A stretch of 28,634 nt of DNA, from NCBI GenBank assembly GCA_020047885.1, contig JAIFNF010000084.1, positions 1 to 28,634 of the forward strand. The letters run 5' to 3'. Source of the stretch: Gammaproteobacteria bacterium (lineage in GTDB: Bacteria > Pseudomonadota > Gammaproteobacteria > Competibacterales > Competibacteraceae). The notes beneath the pieces are model-generated. The model saw only the letters and a list, made by a program, of their open reading frames with translations, was not told where the DNA came from and ran no database searches. Position 1 is the first letter of the stretch, and every line of letters begins with the position of its first letter. Both the position numbers and the translations under genes were made by a program. Below, piece by piece: positions 1 to 9,309 of this stretch.

Positions 1-3000
1 AAGCCGCCGGTCATGCCCGCGCCGAAATTCACCCCGGTTTCTCCCAGCACCACCACCACACCGCCGGTCATGTATTCGCAGCCGTGATCGCCCACGCCTT
101 CCACAATGGCCAGCGCCCCGGAATTGCGCACCGCGAAGCGTTCGCCGGCCGTGCCGGCCGCGTACAACACACCACCGGTCGCCCCATACAGGCAGGTATT
201 CCCCATAATCGGCGTCTGCTGGCTGACAAAGGTGCTGTGGCGTGGTGGATAGATGACCAGTTTGCCGCCGGCCATGCCCTTGCCGACATAGTCGTTGGCG
301 TCACCTTCCAGATAAAGGTGCAACCCGCCCGCGTTCCACACCCCGAAACTTTGTCCGGCCGTGCCATTCAACCGTAGCTTGATCGGCGCGTGTTCCATGC
401 CCAGGTCGCCATACCTGCGGGCAATTTCCCCGGACAGCCGCGCCCCGATGGAGCGGTGAATATTTTTGACCGTGTAGTAGAACGTGCCGCCGGTTTTCGC
501 GGTAATCGCGGGCAGAGCATTGCGCACCATTTGTTCAGCCAGTTCGCCCTTGTCAAACGGTTCATTGCGCGGCTCGACGCAGAATTGCGGATGCTTCAGC
601 ATGAGTCCGGCATCGGAGAGCAGTGGCGTCAGATCGAGATGACCGTGCTTGGCGGTTTCGCCGGGTAAAATCTCCAGCAGGTCGGTGCGGCCAATCAGCT
701 CCTCGAACTTGCGCACGCCCAGACTTGCCATGATGTCCCGGGTTTCCATGGCGACAAAACGGAAGTAGTTCATCACCTTGTCCGCTGTTCCCCGGAAGTG
801 GTTCATGCGCAACACGTTATTTTGCGTGGCGACTCCGGTGGCGCAGTTGTTCAGATGACAAATCCGCAGATATTTACAGCCCAGCGCCACCATCGGCGCG
901 GTGCCGAAGCCGAAACTTTCCGCGCCCAGCAACGCCGCCTTGATCACGTCCAGGCCGGTTTTCAGCCCCCCATCGGTTTGCAACCGCACTTTATCGCGCA
1001 GACGGTTCATGCGCAGGGTTTGATGGGTTTCGCTCAGGCCCAGCTCCCAGGGGGAACCGGCGTATTTGACTGAAGTGAGTGGCGAAGCCCCCGTGCCGCC
1101 GTCGTAGCCGGCAATGGTGATGAGATCGGCATACGCCTTGGCGACGCCGGCCGCGATGGTGCCCACTCCGGCTTCCGCCACCAGCTTCACCGACACCAGC
1201 GCCTGCGGATTGACCTGCTTGAGATCGAAAATCAGTTGCGCCAGGTCTTCAATGGAATAAATGTCATGGTGCGGCGGCGGGGAAATCAGCGCCACGCCGG
1301 GTTTGGAGAAGCGCAGCCGGGCGATGGTGGCGTTGACCTTGTCGCCGGGCAACTGGCCGCCTTCACCGGGTTTAGCACCCTGGGCGACCTTGATTTGCAA
1401 TACCTCGGCATTCACCAGATAGGCCGGGGTGACGCCAAAGCGCCCGGACGCCACCTGCTTGATCTTGGAACTTTTCTCGGTGCCGTAACGCGCCGGATCT
1501 TCACCGCCCTCGCCGGAATTGGAGCGCCCGCCGAGCCGGTTCATCGCCATGGCCAGCGCTTCGTGCGCTTCTGGAGAGAGTGCGCCCAGCGACATTCCAG
1601 CGGAGTCGAAACGCGGCAGGATGGCGGCAATCGGCTCGACCTCCTCCAGTGGAATCGGCGCACCCAGCGGTTTCAACCGGAACAAGTCGCGCAGGGTGGC
1701 TACCGGACGCTCGTTGACCAGTCGGGCGTATTCCTGGTAATCGGTGTAATCGCCGCTACCGACCGCCTGTTGCAGGGCGTACACCACGTCCGGGTTGTAG
1801 GCGTGGTACTCACCACCATGCATGTATTTGAGCAATCCCCCGGCGTCAATCGCCTGCCGCCGCTTCCAGGCCTGTTCCGCCAGGCGCTGCTGTTCCGCTT
1901 CCAGATCCGCGAATCGTGCGCCCTGAATCCGGCTCACGGTGTCCTTGAAGCACAGTTCCACGACGTCATCATGCAGACCGACGATCTCGAACAGTTGCGC
2001 GCCGCGATAGCTGTTGATGGTGGAAATGCCCATCTTGGAGATGATCTTGTACAGACCCTTGTTGATGCCCTTGAGATAATTCTCCATCACGGTCACGATC
2101 TCGCGCCCGTGCATTTCCCCGGCGCGAATCATGTCCTGCAAAACCGTGTAGGCCAGCCAGGGATGCACTAAAGTAGCGCCATAAGCGATTAACGTCCCAA
2201 TTTGGTGCGGATCGCGGGCGGTGCCGGTTTCGACAATCAGATTGGCGTCGCAGCGCAGACCATCACGCACCAATCGGTGATGCACCGCGCCGGTCGCCAG
2301 CAGGGCGTGAATGGGCAAGCGGTCGGCGGAGATAGCGCGATCCGACAGCACCAGCAACACCGTGCCGCCGCGCACCGCGGCAACCGCTTCAGCGCAGATC
2401 CGCTCAATCGCCGCCTGCAAGCCCTCCTCTTTCGGATAGTGGAGATCCAGGCGATGATGTGGATAGTTCCCGCCCGGATTCGTCAGCAACGCCTGGAAAC
2501 GCCCCTCGGTCAACACCGGCGAGTTAGCGGTCAGGCGCGGCGCGTAGGCGGGACTTTCCTCAAACAGGTTGCATTCCACGCCCATGCAAGTTTCCAGCGA
2601 CATCACTACCGACTCGCGCAACGGGTCAATCGGTGGGTTGGTGACCTGGGCGAACTGCTGGCGGAAGTAGTCATAGAGCGACCGGGGTCGTTCGGAGAGT
2701 ACGGCAAACGGCGTATCGTCGCCCATCGAGCCAATCGCTTCCTGCCCGGCCTCGCCCAGCACTCGCAGGATCTGATCGCGTTCCTCGAAAGTCACGCCGA
2801 ACAGTTTTTGCGCGGAATTCAGCATTTCCGGAGTCAGTGGCGCTGGTTCCGGTTCGTCCCGGTACAGCGAACGCAAGCGCTGTACATTGCCACGCAGCCA
2901 GCGCCGATAGGGATGGCGACTCTTCAAATCGTTGTCGATGTCCAACGGTGTCAGCAACTGGCCGGTTTCGACATCGACCGCCAGCATCTCCCCCGGCTTC

Positions 3001-4208
3001 ATCCGACCCTTGGCGACGACCTGTTCCGGGGCGTAGTCATACACGCCGATTTCCGAAGCAATGGTGATATGCCGATCAGCGGTAATCACATAGCGAGCCG
3101 GGCGCAGACCATTCCGATCCAGGACACAACCGGCGTAGCGGCCATCCGTTAGCACGATACCGGCGGGACCATCCCACGGCTCCAGATGCATGGAGTTGTA
3201 TTCGTAGAACGACCGTAAATCCGGGTCCATGTGTTCCACATTCTGCCAGGCTGGCGGAATCAGCAGGCGCATGGCGCGGAAAATGTCCATGCCGCCCATC
3301 ACCAGCAGTTCCAGCATATTGTCCAGACTGCTGGAGTCGGAGCCATGCAGATTGACCAGTGGGCGAATTTCGGCCATGTCCGGCAGCAGTGGCGAGGAGA
3401 AAATATGACTGCGGGCTTCGGTCCAGTGGCGATTGCCGCAAATGGTGTTGATTTCGCCGTTATGCGCCAGGTAGCGGAACGGTTGCGCCAGCCACCACTG
3501 CGGCAGGGTGTTCGTGGAAAAGCGCTGATGAAACAGGCAGATTGAGGATTCCAGCGCGGGATCGTGGAGATCAGGATAAAACACCGGCAGGTTGGCCGGC
3601 ATCACCAGCCCTTTGTAACTGATCACCCGCCCTGACAGGGAGAGCATGTAGTAAACCGGATCGCGTTGACGAATGTGCAGATTAGCGCGGCGACGGGCCA
3701 CGAACAGATGGCGTTCCAGCGCGTCGGCGGACATCGTCGGGGGCGGCGTGACAAAGATTTGGGCGATGGCGGGCAGCGTGTTGCGGGACTCCTGCCCGCA
3801 AGCGTCAGGATTGGTCGGAACGGTGCGCCAACCGGCCACGGTCAGCCCCTCCTTCTCCAGTTCCGCCTGCAAATCCGCACGGGCGGCCGCGGCCAGCGCC
3901 GGGTCATGGTTGAGAAACACCATCCCCACTCCGTACTGCTCGCCCAGTGAAATACCGGTTTCGGCGGCGACCCGACGCAGGAAGGCGTCCGGTTTGCGCA
4001 TCAACAACCCGCAGCCGTCACCCGATTTCCCGTCGGCAGCAACCGCGCCACGATGGGTCAGGCGAGCCAGGGCGTTAATGGAAGTTTGCACCAGCCAGTG
4101 ACTGGGCTGATTATCCATCTGCGCGATCAGGCCAAAACCGCAACTGTCGTGCTCGAATTCCGGCCGGTACAGACCCCGCGTCTGGGGAGGGGAGGAAAAT
4201 GTAGACAT
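1..4208 (-). CDS. gltB: Glutamate synthase large subunit (C-terminal end outside window)
   Basis: The minus strand reads open from ATG at 4206-4208 to the window edge, giving 1402 residues. Full-length relatives have about 1500, so only the last part of the C-terminal GXGXG beta-helix domain is missing. The product is the large subunit of NADPH-dependent GOGAT, which transfers the glutamine amide nitrogen to 2-oxoglutarate in the cytoplasm. Cys23, in the HDSCGFG context, is the expected N-terminal nucleophile of the class II glutamine amidotransferase domain after removal of a short propeptide. The FMN/synthase domain is recognisable ([10 protein letters not shown] and [13 protein letters not shown] motifs). 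Cys1111, Cys1117 and Cys1122 (C-x5-C-x4-C) match the 3Fe-4S cluster ligands. A purine-rich AAAAGAG (plus-strand 4217-4223) lies 8 nt upstream of the start. The small subunit gltD would be expected beyond the left edge but cannot be seen. Confidence 0.97.
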   Translation of the reverse strand, partial: MSTFSSPPQTRGLYRPEFEHDSCGFGLIAQMDNQPSHWLVQTSINALARLTHRGAVAADGKSGDGCGLLMRKPDAFLRRVAAETGISLGEQYGVGMVFLNHDPALAAAARADLQAELEKEGLTVAGWRTVPTNPDACGQESRNTLPAIAQIFVTPPPTMSADALERHLFVARRRANLHIRQRDPVYYMLSLSGRVISYKGLVMPANLPVFYPDLHDPALESSICLFHQRFSTNTLPQWWLAQPFRYLAHNGEINTICGNRHWTEARSHIFSSPLLPDMAEIRPLVNLHGSDSSSLDNMLELLVMGGMDIFRAMRLLIPPAWQNVEHMDPDLRSFYEYNSMHLEPWDGPAGIVLTDGRYAGCVLDRNGLRPARYVITADRHITIASEIGVYDYAPEQVVAKGRMKPGEMLAVDVETGQLLTPLDIDNDLKSRHPYRRWLRGNVQRLRSLYRDEPEPAPLTPEMLNSAQKLFGVTFEERDQILRVLGEAGQEAIGSMGDDTPFAVLSERPRSLYDYFRQQFAQVTNPPIDPLRESVVMSLETCMGVECNLFEESPAYAPRLTANSPVLTEGRFQALLTNPGGNYPHHRLDLHYPKEEGLQAAIERICAEAVAAVRGGTVLLVLSDRAISADRLPIHALLATGAVHHRLVRDGLRCDANLIVETGTARDPHQIGTLIAYGATLVHPWLAYTVLQDMIRAGEMHGREIVTVMENYLKGINKGLYKIISKMGISTINSYRGAQLFEIVGLHDDVVELCFKDTVSRIQGARFADLEAEQQRLAEQAWKRRQAIDAGGLLKYMHGGEYHAYNPDVVYALQQAVGSGDYTDYQEYARLVNERPVATLRDLFRLKPLGAPIPLEEVEPIAAILPRFDSAGMSLGALSPEAHEALAMAMNRLGGRSNSGEGGEDPARYGTEKSSKIKQVASGRFGVTPAYLVNAEVLQIKVAQGAKPGEGGQLPGDKVNATIARLRFSKPGVALISPPPHHDIYSIEDLAQLIFDLKQVNPQALVSVKLVAEAGVGTIAAGVAKAYADLITIAGYDGGTGASPLTSVKYAGSPWELGLSETHQTLRMNRLRDKVRLQTDGGLKTGLDVIKAALLGAESFGFGTAPMVALGCKYLRICHLNNCATGVATQNNVLRMNHFRGTADKVMNYFRFVAMETRDIMASLGVRKFEELIGRTDLLEILPGETAKHGHLDLTPLLSDAGLMLKHPQFCVEPRNEPFDKGELAEQMVRNALPAITAKTGGTFYYTVKNIHRSIGARLSGEIARRYGDLGMEHAPIKLRLNGTAGQSFGVWNAGGLHLYLEGDANDYVGKGMAGGKLVIYPPRHSTFVSQQTPIMGNTCLYGATGGVLYAAGTAGERFAVRNSGALAIVEGVGDHGCEYMTGGVVVVLGETGVNFGAGMTGG

Positions 4209-4444
4209 CAGAATGACTCTTTTCAAATGAGAGGCGTTCTTGGGTCATAAGCAAATAACAGGCCTTATTCGTGATCAACGCGCCTAGCCCGGCTGATGGC
4301 TCTGTTGGAAACTGCGGGTCATTGATTGAAAAGTCATTTTTGCGGATTTATCGGTGATGCTGCGAGGTGGGTCAAGGCGTTGGGCATCGCCGGGTCGGCA
4401 CAATCGATGCGCCAGAATGAAGCAAGCGCTACCTCATTTTGAGT
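4209..4444. other. Intergenic region between gltB and vapC
   Basis: This 236-bp gap lies upstream of gltB and must hold its promoter and leader on the minus strand. I see no convincing ORF, RNA gene or strong hairpin. I could not pick a -10/-35 pair with confidence. Confidence 0.5.
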
Positions 4445-4840
4445 TCATACCCAGTTTTCGATCCGAAGGCCCTTAACACGTGAAAACTCCGAGCCATTAT
4501 TCGTCACCAGCATAGCGCCAAGCGCCACAGCCTGGGCGGCAATGAGGGTATCGAGTGCGCCAATCGGTTGACCGCGTTTTTCGAGATCGGCGCGAATTTC
4601 TGCGTAATACCAGAAAACATCTGCATCAAAGGCCACGATTTCCAGTGGCGCAAGGAATTTTTCGAGAGCAAGGCGATTTTTTGAGGAGCCGCTTTTCGCA
4701 ACGCCATAAGCCAATTCCGCTGCCGTGATTACGGAGATTCCAATATCACCGATTGATTCACGACGGAATCTTTCCAGGACGTGCGCTGGCCTGGCATTGA
4801 TAATGTAGATACAGATGTTGGTATCCAGCAGGTATTTCAT
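4445..4840 (-). CDS. vapC: VapC-like PIN-domain toxin ribonuclease
   Basis: A 131-residue protein with a complete PIN fold signature: MKYLLDTNI at the N-terminus with Asp6, Glu42 in the AAELAYG helix, Asp97 in ALDTLIAAQA, and a C-terminal TNNGSEFSRVKGL segment. These are the acidic metal-binding positions of VapC toxins, which cleave RNA (often initiator tRNA or rRNA) when freed from the antitoxin. The length is normal for the family and no catalytic residue is missing, so the toxin is probably functional. Its start codon overlaps the vapB stop by one base (TGATG), which indicates translational coupling and a bicistronic operon. The RNA target cannot be read from the sequence. Confidence 0.93.
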   Translation of the reverse strand: MKYLLDTNICIYIINARPAHVLERFRRESIGDIGISVITAAELAYGVAKSGSSKNRLALEKFLAPLEIVAFDADVFWYYAEIRADLEKRGQPIGALDTLIAAQAVALGAMLVTNNGSEFSRVKGLRIENWV

Positions 4841-5070
4841 CAGAGGATGGGCGGTCGAAATTGGGTTTCAGGCTGCGCACGTTCGATTGCAAAACCCGGT
4901 TCAAACTCGGATAGCGCCTCTTCCAGCAAACGCCAAGGATCGCTCATCGGCAATAACAGGACGCCGTTGCCCAGTCGTTTGACAATCACTTCTTTGCCAT
5001 CGAAACGATAGGTTTTGGGTAGACGCACGGCCTGGCTGCGTCCAGACATGAAGAGTTTGGCGGTGTCCAT
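4840..5070 (-). CDS. vapB: VapB/VagC-like AbrB-fold antitoxin
   Basis: A 76-residue protein whose first 45 residues (MDTAKLFMSGRSQAVRLP, then FDGKEVIVKRLGNGVLLLP) are typical of the swapped-hairpin AbrB/MazE DNA-binding fold of VapB/VagC antitoxins. The C-terminal 30 residues, with DPWRLLEEALSEFEPGF, would form the helix and tail that wrap around and inhibit the VapC active site. It is the first gene of the pair and is preceded by a good ribosome binding site (GAGGAAT on the minus strand, just before GCC-ATG). A perfect 14-bp palindrome 38 bp upstream is a plausible binding site for VapB-mediated autoregulation. Confidence 0.92.
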   Translation of the reverse strand: MDTAKLFMSGRSQAVRLPKTYRFDGKEVIVKRLGNGVLLLPMSDPWRLLEEALSEFEPGFAIERAQPETQFRPPIL

Positions 5071-5107
5071 GGCGATTCCTCAATTCCTCAATAAAGATAA
5101 TGACTGT

Positions 5108-5121
5108 ATGATAGCTATCAT
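5108..5121. promoter_or_regulatory. 14-bp perfect palindrome, candidate VapB operator
   Basis: ATGATAGCTATCAT is a perfect inverted repeat with no spacer. It lies 38 bp upstream of the vapB start and just before the divergent gene pair on the plus strand. AbrB-fold antitoxins bind palindromes at this kind of location, so it is a reasonable operator that could also affect the divergent genes. The role is inferred from position and symmetry only. Confidence 0.5.
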
Positions 5122-5122
5122 T

Positions 5123-5236
5123 ATGACTGATCCCAAAGCTCCGGATGGCGAATGTGTGATCTTTCCACCGACGCAGGCCGAAGAGTCCAATCAACTTATT
5201 GATTTTTTAAATAAATTTTCCGAGGATACATCATGA
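5123..5236 (+). CDS. Small hypothetical protein, coupled to the CheZ-like gene
   Basis: A 37-residue ORF starting MTDPKAPDGECV and ending FLNKFSEDTS. Its stop codon overlaps the start of the next gene (ATGA at 5233-5236), and the ribosome binding site of that gene (GAGGA, 5222-5226) lies inside this ORF. The coupling suggests that it is real and co-translated. An in-frame ATG at 5108 would add five residues (MIAII) but lies inside the palindrome. Neither start has a clear Shine-Dalgarno. I do not recognise the family. The peptide is acidic and without cysteine pairs or a membrane segment. It may be only a leader peptide or a small partner of the downstream protein. Confidence 0.45.
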   Translation: MTDPKAPDGECVIFPPTQAEESNQLIDFLNKFSEDTS

Positions 5237-5817
5237 TCGAAGTACAGGGTTCAACTGCGCGTAACCCCGATCTGGACTGGAGTCAGGTTCGGGAAACGAT
5301 ACTCATGCTGGCGCTGGCCGTCGCGCAAATCGACATATCGATGCGCGACAGCGATGGTTCTGTGGAGGTGCTCAGCAACTCCTTCACCTCGATGGTCGGG
5401 CAGGTCAAGATGATCGAAAGAATCGCCGCGACCCTGCCCGATACCCCGGAAGGTATGGAAGCTAAAACGGCGATGATCGAGAGTTGCGCGGCGATCAGCG
5501 ACAAGATGCATTCAGCGATAGTAGCCTTTCAGTTTTACGACAAGCTGACCCAGCGCCTGAGTCACGTCACCTCCAGTCTGGGCGCGCTGGCCGATCTGGT
5601 GTCCGATGTGCGGCGGCTGTACAACCCGTATGAATGGATGGGGATGCAGGAGAAAATCAAGTCCCGCTACACCATGGAAGAAGAACGATTGATGTTCGAT
5701 GCCATGATGGAAGGCAAGAGCGTCAAACAGGCGCTGGGGATTTATGTACGGGCGATGGAGGAGAAGAAACTGAAGATAGCGGATGGTGATGAAGAAGAAG
5801 ATATCGAGCTGTTTTAG
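5233..5817 (+). CDS. CheZ-like helical protein (putative response-regulator phosphatase)
   Basis: A 194-residue protein, almost entirely helical by eye, with no signal peptide or membrane segment. Residues 98-112 read VAFQFYDKLTQRLSHV; Asp103 and Gln107 form a D-x3-Q pair. That is the catalytic arrangement of CheZ phosphatases, in which Asp orients Mg2+/Lys and Gln positions the attacking water on a phosphorylated receiver domain. The surrounding FQFxDKxxQxxxHV pattern is common in chemotaxis-associated helical proteins. The C-terminus is a charged tail (EEKKLKIADGDEEEDIELF) that could act like the CheY-binding tail of CheZ. No che or fli genes are in the window. The start is supported by GAGGA six bases upstream. 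Family identity is inference; a structural-only role is possible. Confidence 0.6.
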   Translation: MIEVQGSTARNPDLDWSQVRETILMLALAVAQIDISMRDSDGSVEVLSNSFTSMVGQVKMIERIAATLPDTPEGMEAKTAMIESCAAISDKMHSAIVAFQFYDKLTQRLSHVTSSLGALADLVSDVRRLYNPYEWMGMQEKIKSRYTMEEERLMFDAMMEGKSVKQALGIYVRAMEEKKLKIADGDEEEDIELF

Positions 5818-5928
5818 CCGAGGGCTTGCACCGCCCAGCGCGTGCGCTGTTCCCGCATGGGGCACATCGCCCGGCGTGGGATGCTGTTAAAATACCGCCT
5901 TTCCCGATGATCGCCCGACCTTCTTATT

Positions 5929-5975
5929 CCCCTCCTTGGCTAAGGAGGGGTGGCGTGAAGCGACGGGGTGGTTCG
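5929..5975 (+). repeat. Hairpin-bearing intergenic repeat element
   Basis: CCCCTCCTT (5929-5937), a 4-base loop and AAGGAGGGG (5942-5950) form a perfect 9-bp hairpin. It is followed by TGGCGTGAAGCGACGGGGTGGTT. Elements with this look are dispersed in intergenic DNA of many bacteria. It sits in the gap before the fumarase gene. No other full copy is in this window, so repeat status rests on general knowledge. Confidence 0.5.
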
Positions 5976-6049
5976 GGATGTCGGCTACTCAAGATAACCC
6001 TATTCGGGCGCTTTGCCGCGCCTCCATCCGCCAGCAGGAGTTTCCATTG

Positions 6050-7570
6050 ATGACGACCACCATTCGCCAGGATGACTTTATCCAGAGCATTGCGGACGCT
6101 TTTCAATACATCAGCTATTACCATCCCGTCGATTACATCAAAGCCCTGGCGGCGGCTTATGAGCGGGAGGAATCGCCAGCCGCCAAGGACGCTATTGCGC
6201 AAATTCTGATCAATTCGCGGATGTGCGCCGAGGGCCATCGCCCGATTTGTCAGGATACCGGCATCGCGCTGGTGTTCCTGAAAGTGGGCATGGACGTGCA
6301 CTGGGATGCGACCCTGAGCGTTCAGGAGATGGTCGACGAGGGCGTGCGCCGCGCCTATCTGAATCCCGATAACAAGCTGCGCGCTTCGGTGCTCCTCGAT
6401 CCCGCCGGCGCCCGCAAGAATTCCAAGGACAATACCCCGGCCGTGGTGCATTACGAAATCGTCGCCGGTCATCATCTTGAAGTCATCTGCGCGGCCAAGG
6501 GCGGTGGTTCCGAGGCCAAGTCCAAGTTCGCCATGCTCAATCCCTCGGATGATCTGGTGGACTGGGTGCTGAAGACCGTGCCATTGATGGGCGCCGGTTG
6601 GTGTCCGCCGGGGATTCTCGGCGTCGGCATCGGCGGCACCCCGGAGAAGGCGTTCATGCTGGCCAAGGAATCGCTGATGGCGCCGGTCGATATTCAGGAG
6701 TTGATCGCCCGGGGGCCGCAGAACCGTGCCGAAGAGTTGCGCATTGAACTGTATGAGAAGGTCAACGCACTGGGGATTGGCGCACAGGGTCTGGGCGGTT
6801 TGACCACCGTGCTGGATGTGAAGGTGCTGGATTATCCAACTCATGCCGCCAATCTGCCGATTGCGATGGTGCCCAATTGCGCAGCCACCCGCCACGTCCA
6901 TTTCCATCTCGACGGTACGGGGCCGGCTCAACTGGAGCCGCCCAGTCTGGACGATTGGCCGAAACTGACCTACGCGCCGAGCAATGCCCGGCGGGTGGAT
7001 TTGGGCAATGTGACCCGCGCTGAGGTGGCGAACTGGAAGCCCGGCGAGGTGCTGTTGCTGAACGGCAAGTTGCTGACCGGACGCGACGCCGCCCACAAGC
7101 GCATGACCGACATGCTCAACGCCGGCCAGAAGTTGCCGGTCGATTTCACCGACCGCTTCATTTACTACGTCGGCCCGGTCGATCCGATCCGTGATGAAGT
7201 CGTGGGTCCCGCTGGCCCAACCACGGCGACCCGCATGGACAAATTCACCCGGCAGATGCTGGAACAGACCGGCCTGCTGGGCATGGTCGGCAAGTCGGAG
7301 CGCGGCCAGATTGCGATTGACGCGATTAAGGACAACCAGGCGGTTTATCTGATGGCGGTCGGCGGCGCGGCCTATCTGGTGTCCAAGGCGATCAAGGCCG
7401 CGCGAGTGCTGGCGTTCGAGGATCTGGGCATGGAGGCGATCTATGAATTCGAGGTCAAGGATATGCCGGTGACGGTTGCGGTGGACGCCAAGGGATCCAG
7501 CGTCCACAAGACCGGGCCGAAGGAATGGCAAGCGCGGATCGGCAAGATTCCCGTGTTAGAAGCCGCCTAG
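6050..7570 (+). CDS. fumA: Class I fumarate hydratase (4Fe-4S)
   Basis: A 506-residue cytoplasmic enzyme of the TCA cycle, interconverting fumarate and malate with an oxygen-sensitive 4Fe-4S cluster. The three cluster cysteines of class I fumarases are present: Cys67 (RPICQDTG), Cys185 (GAGWCPPGILG) and Cys277 (MVPNCAATRH). GVGIGGTPEKA and the C-terminal swivelling domain (KLLTGRDAAHKRM, YVGPVDP, GPAGPTTATRMD) are also intact, so both halves of the enzyme are fused in one chain. The ATG at 6050 is chosen because CAGGAG lies nine bases upstream and the family N-terminus (MTTTIRQDDFIQSIADAFQ) begins there. The reading frame is open further upstream but would translate the repeat element. Monocistronic by appearance, with a terminator hairpin just after the stop. 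The symbol fumA is used for the class; fumB cannot be distinguished. Confidence 0.95.
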   Translation: MTTTIRQDDFIQSIADAFQYISYYHPVDYIKALAAAYEREESPAAKDAIAQILINSRMCAEGHRPICQDTGIALVFLKVGMDVHWDATLSVQEMVDEGVRRAYLNPDNKLRASVLLDPAGARKNSKDNTPAVVHYEIVAGHHLEVICAAKGGGSEAKSKFAMLNPSDDLVDWVLKTVPLMGAGWCPPGILGVGIGGTPEKAFMLAKESLMAPVDIQELIARGPQNRAEELRIELYEKVNALGIGAQGLGGLTTVLDVKVLDYPTHAANLPIAMVPNCAATRHVHFHLDGTGPAQLEPPSLDDWPKLTYAPSNARRVDLGNVTRAEVANWKPGEVLLLNGKLLTGRDAAHKRMTDMLNAGQKLPVDFTDRFIYYVGPVDPIRDEVVGPAGPTTATRMDKFTRQMLEQTGLLGMVGKSERGQIAIDAIKDNQAVYLMAVGGAAYLVSKAIKAARVLAFEDLGMEAIYEFEVKDMPVTVAVDAKGSSVHKTGPKEWQARIGKIPVLEAA

Positions 7571-7613
7571 CCCTCACCCCCAACCCCTCTTCCACCGGGA
7601 GAGGGGCGTTTTT
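7571..7613 (+). terminator. Rho-independent-type terminator within a common repeat
   Basis: CCCCTCTTCC, a short ACC loop and GGGAGAGGGG form a 10-bp hairpin with one mismatch, followed by CGTTTTTG. It starts directly after the fumarase stop. The sequence (CCCTCACCCCCAACCCCTC...) also belongs to a very widespread class of intergenic repeats, so the terminator may be repeat-derived. Confidence 0.65.
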
Positions 7614-7641
7614 GTGTAGACCGGATCGAGAGCACAATCCC

Positions 7642-9309
7642 GTGGGCGATAGCGAAAAAAATCAGCCGGTTCACATCAAACAGTTTCGGCAAATCCTGTT
7701 GTGGCCGTTGCAGTTGATGCCGTTTCAGAGTTCCCAAATCCAGAAGCACTGGGAGTTGTTGAAACTAGCCCCGGATAATCCCTGGGTGGAATTGACCGAC
7801 GAATTTCCCAGCGATCCGCGTGAATTCAAAGAACGGCATTACGCTGAGTTCATCACCTTCCTGCCTTATGTGCAGCGCTTCCTCTACGGCGAGGGCAGTG
7901 GGCGCGGGGTGGGCGATGCAGTGGGCTACGGGGATTCGCCGATTAAGGTGTTTCGCCGCGAAGATGTCGTCCGGGCGCGGGTAACGTTCAGCCGGGGTGA
8001 AATGCCGGTTATTTTCGACATCGCCCATATCGACCTGTATTTTTTCTTCGATCTCGATATCGCCATTCTGGTGGTGGAGCTTTACGCCGAGGATCTGAGT
8101 CTGGCGCAGGCTCAGGATGCGTTGTTCCGGTTCGGGCGAGCCTATCCGCCGGATTGGGAACCGAGTGGACAGGGCGGCCGCTGTTTCAGCAAGGTGGAAT
8201 GGTTGTCGCTGGGCGGGGAAATATTGGCGGCATCCGATTACGAGAACCGGGAGAAATTTCTCAGCTTTGTTTGCCAACACCGTACCCCGCGTTTGGCCGC
8301 GCACTGGGAATATCTGTTACAGCCGATGGTGCTGCATTTTTCCGATCAGAAGGGACCACTGCGCTATCGGCAGATTGAATATCACCGGATGCCGGTCATG
8401 GGCTATCTGGCGGTCGACGATTTACGCCGGTTAACCCGCGGCGATTATGTCCGGTTGGGACTGGTGGCCGGGCCGGGCGATTCCAAAACGCTACCGTATT
8501 CCTCGCAATTCTTGGAGGATTTCGAGAGCCGCTACTGCTACGACCGCTACCGTGAGGATCGTGAGGGTCAGGACTGGATCGACACGCGCACGATCTGCTG
8601 TGGCCATGCCTTTGTCTTTGTTGGTAATGCCCGCGACCGTTATTTCACCGACGCCGAAAGCGGTTTGCTCAGTCATTTCCGCCATCAATATTTCCTGCTG
8701 TTCCTGATCGCCCACACCCACAAGACCGCGCTGCTGATGCTGTCCGACCGGTTGGTGGTGGCGTTGAGTCAACTGGAAATCGGCCATGTGGAGTCGGTCA
8801 AGCATTTTAAGCGGGAAATTCGCCACACCATGGAAATCTTCCTGCGCTTTACCCATCGCTACTGGTTCCACGAAATTACCAACCAGATGCAGATTAAAGA
8901 CCTGTATCAGATGTGCGTCCGGCATCTGGACACGCCGCGCCTGTTCAATGAAGTGCGGCAATCGGTCTATGACATGCACCAGTATCTGGATAGCGATGGA
9001 CTACGGCGGCAGGCTAATACGGTGGTACGGCTGACCGTAGTGACCACTTTTGGCATGATTGGCACGATTACCACCGGTATTCTGGGGATGAACGTGTTTG
9101 ATGAGGCGGGCGAACCGGGTTGGTATCGCCTGGCGCTGTTCGCGTTCATGTTTGCGCTGGCCTCGGCGTTGACCCTGTACACCATCAATAAATCCAAAGC
9201 GCTGTCGGATTTCCTGGAGACGATGGCCGATGAACACAAGAGCCTTGGACGGAAACTGTCGGCGCTGGTCAAGGCCTGGTGGTTGCGGCGCGATCAACCT
9301 CGCCCCTGA
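7642..9309 (+). CDS. CorA-like divalent cation transporter with extended N-terminal domain
   Basis: With the GTG at 7642 the protein has 555 residues. The C-terminal part shows the CorA/MIT layout: a long helix (about 400-455), TM1 at about 460-481 ending in Gly-Met-Asn (GMN, residues 482-484), a short loop (VFDEAGEPGW), TM2 at about 494-515, and a basic cytoplasmic tail of about 40 residues. GMN is the selectivity-filter motif of CorA Mg2+ channels. The roughly 390-residue soluble domain before the membrane part is much larger than in ordinary CorA (about 315-370 residues in total), and I do not recognise it beyond a possible ferredoxin-like start. An ATG in the same frame at 7525 lies inside the fumarase gene and would place the terminator repeat within the coding region, so GTG 7642 (GAGAG upstream) is preferred; ATG 7717 is a fallback. 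The transported ion is not certain. Confidence 0.8.
   Translation: MGDSEKNQPVHIKQFRQILLWPLQLMPFQSSQIQKHWELLKLAPDNPWVELTDEFPSDPREFKERHYAEFITFLPYVQRFLYGEGSGRGVGDAVGYGDSPIKVFRREDVVRARVTFSRGEMPVIFDIAHIDLYFFFDLDIAILVVELYAEDLSLAQAQDALFRFGRAYPPDWEPSGQGGRCFSKVEWLSLGGEILAASDYENREKFLSFVCQHRTPRLAAHWEYLLQPMVLHFSDQKGPLRYRQIEYHRMPVMGYLAVDDLRRLTRGDYVRLGLVAGPGDSKTLPYSSQFLEDFESRYCYDRYREDREGQDWIDTRTICCGHAFVFVGNARDRYFTDAESGLLSHFRHQYFLLFLIAHTHKTALLMLSDRLVVALSQLEIGHVESVKHFKREIRHTMEIFLRFTHRYWFHEITNQMQIKDLYQMCVRHLDTPRLFNEVRQSVYDMHQYLDSDGLRRQANTVVRLTVVTTFGMIGTITTGILGMNVFDEAGEPGWYRLALFAFMFALASALTLYTINKSKALSDFLETMADEHKSLGRKLSALVKAWWLRRDQPRP

Noticed and set aside
1236..3152. Two plus-strand open frames of more than 300 codons within 1-4200
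   Set aside because: They are antisense to gltB, whose minus-strand frame is uninterrupted and carries all expected catalytic and Fe-S motifs. The plus-strand products are His/Gln/Arg-rich with no family resemblance.
4251..4440. Possible transposase or gene remnant upstream of gltB
   Set aside because: No frame gives a recognisable protein fragment and no terminal inverted repeats or target duplications were found.
5924..7531. A 535-codon minus-strand open frame opposite the fumarase gene
   Set aside because: It is a mirror of a highly biased GC-rich coding sequence; the fumarase frame has intact cluster cysteines and a ribosome binding site, while the antisense product is His/Gln-rich low-information sequence.
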